Source: an uncultured Succinivibrio sp. (GTDB taxonomy: Bacteria; Pseudomonadota; Gammaproteobacteria; Enterobacterales; Succinivibrionaceae). From it: a DNA stretch of 11,009 nt. The notes under the pieces were generated by a model. The model had not been told where the DNA came from. It ran no database searches and worked only from the letters and a program-made list of their open reading frames with translations. The first letter of the stretch is position 1. Each line of letters opens with the position of its first letter. The position numbers were made by a program, and so were the translations under genes. The stretch spans positions 1 to 11,009 of the forward strand of contig CAAECI010000013.1 in NCBI GenBank assembly GCA_900754255.1, read 5' to 3'. Shown here in pieces: positions 7,116 to 11,009 of this stretch.

Positions 7116-8420
7116 CTAAAATTCACAGCCGAAGGGGCGCCAGTTTGTAAGATCCGCAGGCGGCATTTCATTTGCCGAATCATCAAGCTCGCTTCTTGGC
7201 AATTCCTTTAAATACTCGGATACGAGTTCCACGCGTTTTTGATGCATCATCTGCCCTATCTCCTTCCCGCGCGCTCCCTGCTCTACGAATCTTTCGGCCT
7301 TGACCGAGCGGCACAGGGCAAAGGCACCCAAAAAATAATCCGCACGCGGAAAGGGGCGGTTTGAAAATCCGAGCCGTCCCAAAAAGTCGCATTTACAGCA
7401 CAAAACCCAAGGCTTTATAAGATCGCCCTGACGCCAGGCGTCCAAGGAATCGAGCAACGATACTATACCCTCGGCGCCGCCGCGATATACATGATGCATG
7501 GCACTGTGATAGCGAACCACCTTATAGGCAAAGCGCTCATAGTGCACGGGCACCTTGATACGCCTACACAGCGTACGCAGAGGCTTTACCCCGAGCTCGT
7601 GATGCAGAGGATGGTGAGGCCATACGGATACCGGAGTAAGGCCCTTTCCCAGATCGTGACACAGCATGGCAAAGCGCACCATGGGATCCTCGCTCTCACA
7701 GCTTACGCGGGCCAGCGTCAGACAGGTATGCACTCCCGAGTCTATTTCGGGATGCCATCGCTTAGGCCCAGGAACCCCGTATAAGGCATCGACCTCGGGC
7801 AGGACGCTTTTTAAAGCCCCGCAATCGCGTAAAACCTCGATAAAGATCTCGGGATTGCGTGTAAGCAGAGCCTTGTACAGCTCGTTCCACACCCGCTCGG
7901 GCGTGAGTGCTAAAAGCTCCCCCGACTCGGCCATATCACGCATGAGGCTTAAGGTTTCGGGGGCTATTTTAAAGCCCAAATGATAGAGCTTGGCGGCAAA
8001 ACGCGCCACCCGCAACACACGCAGAGGATCCTCCGTAAAGGCTGATGAAACATGTCGCAATACACGTTTTTCAAGATCCTCACGACCTCCGTAGGGATCG
8101 ATTATATGTCCCTCCTCATCCTCGGCCATGGCGTTGACGGTAAGATCGCGACGCTTGAGATCCTCCTCTAAGGTAACGTCCTTTGAGAAAAAGCACTCAA
8201 AGCCGGTATAGCCGTGCCCTTTTTTTCTCTCGGTGCGGGCCAAGGCATATTCCTCACGGGTCTTAGGATGCAAAAAAACCGGAAAATCGCGACCGACCTT
8301 TTCAAACCCTGATGCCAGCATGCTCTGCTCGTCTTCCCCCGTGACCACATGATCGACATCCGCCACGTCAAGTCCCAGCAGTGCATCCCGCACCGCTCCG
8401 CCGACCTTATACACATGCAT
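7116..8420 (-). CDS. cca: CCA tRNA nucleotidyltransferase with HD domain (multifunctional CCA protein)
   Basis: This 434-residue enzyme adds or repairs the 3'-CCA end of tRNAs without a template. The N-terminal class II nucleotidyltransferase head has VGGAVRDALLG at 6-16, catalytic carboxylates Asp21 and Asp23 (DVD), and the RRDLTVNAMA block at 90-99. The segment EDPLRVLRVARFAA at 130-143 and LTPERVWNEL at 172-181 belong to the neck and tRNA-binding part. A C-terminal HD domain has WHPEIDSGVHT at 222-232 and the His255-Asp256 pair in LCHDLGKG; in E. coli this domain has phosphohydrolase and phosphodiesterase activity. Two in-frame codons further upstream would lengthen the protein by up to 29 residues, but the ATG at 8420 matches E. 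coli Cca exactly at VYKVGGAVRDALLGL and has GGAGG 7 nt before it. The last 25 residues diverge from E. coli. It is transcribed away from rlmI. Confidence 0.97.
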   Translation of the reverse strand: MHVYKVGGAVRDALLGLDVADVDHVVTGEDEQSMLASGFEKVGRDFPVFLHPKTREEYALARTERKKGHGYTGFECFFSKDVTLEEDLKRRDLTVNAMAEDEEGHIIDPYGGREDLEKRVLRHVSSAFTEDPLRVLRVARFAAKLYHLGFKIAPETLSLMRDMAESGELLALTPERVWNELYKALLTRNPEIFIEVLRDCGALKSVLPEVDALYGVPGPKRWHPEIDSGVHTCLTLARVSCESEDPMVRFAMLCHDLGKGLTPVSVWPHHPLHHELGVKPLRTLCRRIKVPVHYERFAYKVVRYHSAMHHVYRGGAEGIVSLLDSLDAWRQGDLIKPWVLCCKCDFLGRLGFSNRPFPRADYFLGAFALCRSVKAERFVEQGARGKEIGQMMHQKRVELVSEYLKELPRSELDDSANEMPPADLTNWRPFGCEF

Positions 8421-8426
8421 GAGTTG

Positions 8427-8433
8427 CCCTCCC
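8427..8433 (-). promoter_or_regulatory. Ribosome binding site that fixes the cca start
   Basis: GGGAGGG on the minus strand contains GGAGG placed 7 nt before the ATG at 8420. It decides in favour of this start over the longer open frame that reaches 8507. Confidence 0.75.
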
Positions 8434-8446
8434 TCTTTTAAATTTA

Positions 8447-8455
8447 ATTTTAGCA
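8447..8455 (-). promoter_or_regulatory. Candidate extended -10 promoter for cca
   Basis: TGCTAAAAT on the minus strand fits the extended -10 pattern and would start transcription near 8440, giving a leader of about 20 nt that holds the ribosome site. No convincing -35 is present, as is common with extended -10 promoters. It supports the short cca start, because the longer frame would begin upstream of this promoter. Confidence 0.4.
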
Positions 8456-8527
8456 AAGTAACGGCCCGCTCTTTTTGTATGCAAGTATCTTTCACAACAT
8501 ATGCCATTGCTCTTACGTGCGGCAGTA

Positions 8528-8556
8528 TTGCGAGAAGCCCCGGCTGCGTCTAAACT
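8528..8556 (+). promoter_or_regulatory. Candidate sigma-70 promoter for the rlmI operon
   Basis: TTGCGA (8528-8533) and TAAACT (8551-8556) are separated by 17 bp, each matching four of six consensus bases. Transcription would start near 8563, about 37 nt before the rlmI ATG. Confidence 0.4.
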
Positions 8557-8599
8557 TTAGATCTCAATTCAATAAGTAAAAAACGCCTTGGGTAATAAA

Positions 8600-9790
8600 A
8601 TGAATGCTACCGTAACTTTACATGAGGGCAGGGAAAAATCCCTTCTGCGCCACCATCCTTGGATTTTTTCAAAGGCCGTGGCCGCGGTGACGGGAGATCC
8701 CAACAAGGGAGATTTGGTATCGGTGCGTTCGGCAGACGGTGCTTTTTTAGCCTGGGGCTTTTACTCCCCCGCCTCGCAGATCAGAGTGCGGGCGCTGTCC
8801 TTTAACGAACAGGAAATTCCCACGGACGATTTGATCGCAGGCAGGATCAAAGACGCCGTAATGCGTCGCCGTGATCTTATGGCCGCAGGCAACTACGGGG
8901 TGAGACTTATAGCCTCAGAAGGCGATCTGCTGCCCGGGATCATAGTAGATAAATACAACGACTTTATCGTGCTTAGCATTTCCTCCTGCGCTATGGAAAG
9001 ATTTTTCGAGGTGTTCGTGAAAACCTTAAAGGAGCTCTTTCCAAACTGTTCCCTATACGAGCGCTCCGACACCAAATCGAGACTTAAGGAGGGGCTTGCA
9101 AAACGCTCTGGAGTAATTTGCGGGATCACGCCTCCAGATACCCTCTATGTTTTGGAGGGTAACGGCGTCAGCATACCCGTGGACATAGTCAGGGGGCATA
9201 AGACGGGGGCATATCTTGATCAGCGAGCAAGCCGCATCCATGCCGCAACCCTATGCAAAAATGCCCGCGTGCTCAATTGCTTTTGCTATACGGGCGGCTT
9301 CGGTCTTTGGGCCTTAAAGGGCGGCGCCGTAAGGGTTGAAAACGTCGACGTATCGGCACAGGCCTTGGATGAGGCCAAGGCGGGCGTAGTCTTCAACCAC
9401 TTGGATCCGGGACGTTGTCGCTTCATACGCAAGGATGTTTTTGAATTTTTGCGTACACAGGTGGAAAAAGGCGAGCAATATGACGTGGTCATTCTGGATC
9501 CGCCCAAATTTGCCGAGGGAGCCTCCTCACTGCGCAAGGCCTGTCGCGGATATCAGGATATCAACCGTCTCGGTTTTAAGCTCGTCAAAAAAGGCGGACA
9601 TCTGCTGACCTTCTCCTGCTCAGGTCTGGTAGGACCCGAGCTTTTTCAAAAGATTGTCGCCGATGCGGCCTTGGACGCAGATGTTAACGCCGTGATCCGT
9701 AATTCATTGCGTCAGGATGAGGATCATTGTGTCTCACTGCCCTGCCCCGAGAGCTTCTATTTAAAGGGTCTTGACCTGGAGGTTATTTAA
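8600..9790 (+). CDS. rlmI: RlmI: 23S rRNA (cytosine-5) methyltransferase
   Basis: This 396-residue protein, the same length as E. coli RlmI, uses S-adenosylmethionine to make m5C at the position equivalent to C1962 of 23S rRNA. An N-terminal PUA domain (about 1-75) holds GREKSLLRHHPWIFS at 10-24 and YSPASQIRVR at 55-64. A central linker domain contains YERSD at 153-157. The Rossmann methyltransferase domain follows, with GHKTGAYLDQR at 199-209, motif I NCFCYTGGFG at 226-235, the ENVDVS acidic turn at 247-252, DPPKF at 300-304, and the catalytic cysteine Cys340 in TFSCSG. The open frame can begin at a TTG at 8588, but the ATG at 8600 aligns with the E. coli start; its ribosome site is weak (GGG, 7-nt spacer). 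It is the first gene of an operon with the hydrolase gene that follows one base after its stop. Confidence 0.96.
   Translation: MNATVTLHEGREKSLLRHHPWIFSKAVAAVTGDPNKGDLVSVRSADGAFLAWGFYSPASQIRVRALSFNEQEIPTDDLIAGRIKDAVMRRRDLMAAGNYGVRLIASEGDLLPGIIVDKYNDFIVLSISSCAMERFFEVFVKTLKELFPNCSLYERSDTKSRLKEGLAKRSGVICGITPPDTLYVLEGNGVSIPVDIVRGHKTGAYLDQRASRIHAATLCKNARVLNCFCYTGGFGLWALKGGAVRVENVDVSAQALDEAKAGVVFNHLDPGRCRFIRKDVFEFLRTQVEKGEQYDVVILDPPKFAEGASSLRKACRGYQDINRLGFKLVKKGGHLLTFSCSGLVGPELFQKIVADAALDADVNAVIRNSLRQDEDHCVSLPCPESFYLKGLDLEVI
9778..9782 (+). promoter_or_regulatory. Ribosome binding site of the ycbL-like gene inside rlmI
   Basis: GGAGG, within the last codons of rlmI, is 9 nt before the ATG at 9792. 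It selects this start over the TTG at 9771, which would overlap rlmI by 20 bp, and ties translation of the two genes together. Confidence 0.7.
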
Positions 9791-9791
9791 A

Positions 9792-10433
9792 ATGGATCTA
9801 AGCGATTTTCAGATTTTTACTCTGCCTGTAACCGCCTACGCTCAGAACTGCCGCATGATCATAAGCAAAACGGAGCAAAAAGCGGTGGTAATAGATCCGG
9901 GTGCTGAGGCCCAGGGCATATATGATTTTGCCCGTGAAAAGGGTGCAGATATATGCGCCGTGCTTTTAACCCACGGGCATCTTGATCATGCCGGCGCGGC
10001 GGCGGCGCTCTCCAAGCTTTGCAATGTCACCGTTACGGGGCCTGCGATCGGAGATGCCGATATGATACGCAATATAGCTAGGCAAAGCGCTCTTTTGGGT
10101 CTTCCGCCCTGTGACAGCTTTAGCCCAAGCTATGTCAAGGACGGCGACGTGATCCATTTATTTGCAGATCCGCAATATGACTTCCATGTCTTAGCCACCC
10201 CCGGACATACCGAAGGATCGGTTTGTTATTTATGGGCTGATTATCTTTTTTCGGGCGACACTCTTTTTAATCTGTCGGTAGGACGTTGTGATCTTCCGGG
10301 CGGGGACGAGCGCAAATTACGCGCATCTCTATCCCGCCTTAAAGAGCTTGACGACGCCGTCAAGCTCTGTCCGGGACACGGCCCCGACAGCAACATGGGC
10401 TTTGAAAAAAGAAATAATCCCTATTTAGCCTGA
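9792..10433 (+). CDS. ycbL: YcbL-like metallo-beta-lactamase-fold hydrolase (glyoxalase II family)
   Basis: This 213-residue cytosolic protein has the full set of zinc ligands of the fold: THGHLDH at 60-66 (His61, His63, Asp65, His66), His139 in TPGHTEGS, Asp156 in FSGDTLF, and His196 in CPGHGPDS. The opening PVTAYAQNCRMI (12-23) and the ending GFEKRNNPYLA closely follow E. coli YcbL, a short type II glyoxalase-like enzyme that lacks the long C-terminal substrate-binding domain of GloB. YcbL-type proteins hydrolyse S-lactoylglutathione in vitro, but the physiological thioester here is unknown. It starts one base after the rlmI stop and uses a GGAGG site within rlmI, so both genes share a transcript. 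An intrinsic terminator follows. Family is secure; the exact substrate is not. Confidence 0.9.
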   Translation: MDLSDFQIFTLPVTAYAQNCRMIISKTEQKAVVIDPGAEAQGIYDFAREKGADICAVLLTHGHLDHAGAAAALSKLCNVTVTGPAIGDADMIRNIARQSALLGLPPCDSFSPSYVKDGDVIHLFADPQYDFHVLATPGHTEGSVCYLWADYLFSGDTLFNLSVGRCDLPGGDERKLRASLSRLKELDDAVKLCPGHGPDSNMGFEKRNNPYLA

Positions 10434-10450
10434 TCCTGCAAGCATTAATC

Positions 10451-10483
10451 TGCAGGGGATAACTTATTTTTCCCTGCATTTTT
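10451..10483 (+). terminator. Intrinsic terminator of the rlmI-ycbL operon
   Basis: TGCAGGGGA (10451-10459) pairs with TTCCCTGCA (10470-10478), with one G-U, around a 10-nt loop, and is followed by five T at 10479-10483. It begins 18 nt after the hydrolase stop on the + strand. The reverse strand lacks a T-run after the stem, so it mainly serves the rlmI operon. Confidence 0.8.
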
Positions 10484-10493
10484 GGGATCTCGG

Positions 10494-10519
10494 GGCAGTA
10501 GGCAGTACTTATCATAAGT
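10494..10519. repeat. Tandem heptamer plus 13-bp palindrome in the convergent spacer
   Basis: GGCAGTA is repeated without a gap at 10494-10500 and 10501-10507. It runs directly into a perfect inverted repeat, ACTTAT-C-ATAAGT, at 10507-10519. This lies between the terminator of the rlmI operon and the end of ycgL. No function can be assigned. Confidence 0.4.
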
Positions 10520-10541
10520 CTGATGAGCGCTCCTGTTTGCT

Positions 10542-10868
10542 TTAATGGTAAAAGGCGTCCAGTTGCTCGCGGGTAAGCGGAGGCAGTCCCTTCAGACGTC
10601 GTTCCTCATTGAGGAGGTTCTCCTCCTCGCTCTCAAGATCCATGCGCAAAAGATAGCCGCGCGTATCCAAGGCCTCAAGAAGCTCCTCACGGCTTATTTT
10701 CTGCAGCACCTTATGCTTTTGCGGCATAAAGGCCATCATAAATTTGGGGTTGCCGAAGGCCTCGAGCATAGCCCCTGGGATCTTCGAAAAATCATCCTTA
10801 CGCTCGATGTAAAGATAGGTTCTGAGCTTTTTCGAGCTCTTATAAACATAAACCATGCGTTCGCTCAT
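10542..10868 (-). CDS. ycgL: YcgL domain-containing protein
   Basis: This 108-residue protein belongs to the small YcgL family, found mainly in Gammaproteobacteria and without a settled biochemical function; no enzyme motif, signal peptide or membrane segment is visible. Matches to E. coli YcgL include VYKSSKKLRTYLYIERKDDFSKIP in the first third (YLYIE and DDFS at its core), AFGNP-x-x-x-M in the middle, ALDTRGYLLRM near 66-76, and an acidic, Glu/Leu-rich tail. The ATG at 10868 has AAGGA 6 nt upstream. It is convergent with the rlmI-ycbL operon and stands alone in this window; what lies upstream of it is outside. In E. coli it lies near minC, which is not in view here. Confidence 0.92.
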   Translation of the reverse strand: MSERMVYVYKSSKKLRTYLYIERKDDFSKIPGAMLEAFGNPKFMMAFMPQKHKVLQKISREELLEALDTRGYLLRMDLESEEENLLNEERRLKGLPPLTREQLDAFYH

Positions 10869-10884
10869 AGCTATTCCTTAATTA

Positions 10885-10901
10885 TTTGAAACTATTTCAA
10901 A
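10885..10901. promoter_or_regulatory. 17-bp perfect palindrome just upstream of ycgL
   Basis: TTTGAAA-CTA-TTTCAAA is an exact inverted repeat with 7-bp arms, beginning 6 bp before the ycgL ribosome site and 17 bp before its start codon. It could be an operator or a leader hairpin. A possible promoter (TTACAA, 17 bp, TTAAAT on the minus strand) lies just upstream at about 10903-10931, so the palindrome would fall close to the transcription start. Confidence 0.4.
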
Positions 10902-11009
10902 AAATTTAAAATTAATTGTCCTTCTTTTGTAACTATTCAGAACCCCATATGATTTTCTGATTGTTACTACCCGAAACACTGGCTTACACAGCCCGTGTGT
11001 TCTTGAAAA

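Noticed and set aside
8421..8507. Upstream extension of cca by 29 residues
   Set aside because: The extension contains the likely promoter and GGAGG site of cca and has no match to the family N-terminus.
10976..10998. Imperfect hairpin near the right edge (ACAC-GGCT arms with AGCC-GTGT)
   Set aside because: It has one mismatch in the stem and no T-run on either strand; it could be a terminator or operator for a gene outside the window, but nothing here supports it.

Overview
The window looks like a core-type chromosomal segment of a gammaproteobacterium. CCA-adding enzyme, RlmI, peptidase T and a YcbL-like hydrolase are all close in motif layout and length to their Escherichia coli counterparts, and YcgL is a small family largely confined to Gammaproteobacteria. 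AT-rich intergenic DNA, and a pyridoxamine kinase that resembles the Firmicutes type more than E. coli PdxY, would suit a gut or rumen member of the Aeromonadales/Succinivibrionaceae. That placement is an inference from memory of the families, not from a search.

Left half (229-6135, all minus strand): one compact four-gene operon read from right to left, macA - macB - pepT - NodT/OprM-type outer-membrane lipoprotein. The gaps are 10 bp, 15 bp and a 4-bp ATGA overlap. MacA (periplasmic adaptor), MacB (ABC ATPase with permease) and the outer-membrane factor together make a complete tripartite export pump with its own exit duct. The cytosolic tripeptidase gene lies inside this operon, which is the most unusual aspect of the layout. 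The promoter region upstream of macA carries two identical CTTAGA hexamers spaced by 5 nt, next to a good -10 box, a layout typical of OmpR/PhoB-family response-regulator sites.

Middle (6253-8420): a ribokinase-fold pyridoxal/pyridoxamine kinase is transcribed divergently from macA and convergently with cca, the tRNA CCA-adding and repair enzyme with an HD domain.

Right half (8600-10868): divergent from cca is a two-gene operon, rlmI (23S rRNA m5C methyltransferase) and a YcbL-like metallo-beta-lactamase-fold hydrolase. They are separated by one base, and a clear intrinsic terminator follows. A convergent ycgL gene closes the gene content. No rRNA, tRNA, CRISPR array, insertion sequence or phage gene was seen. 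The edges (1-228 and 10869-11009) hold no supportable gene. I did not find a clearly novel system; the best leads are the pepT placement and the macA promoter box.
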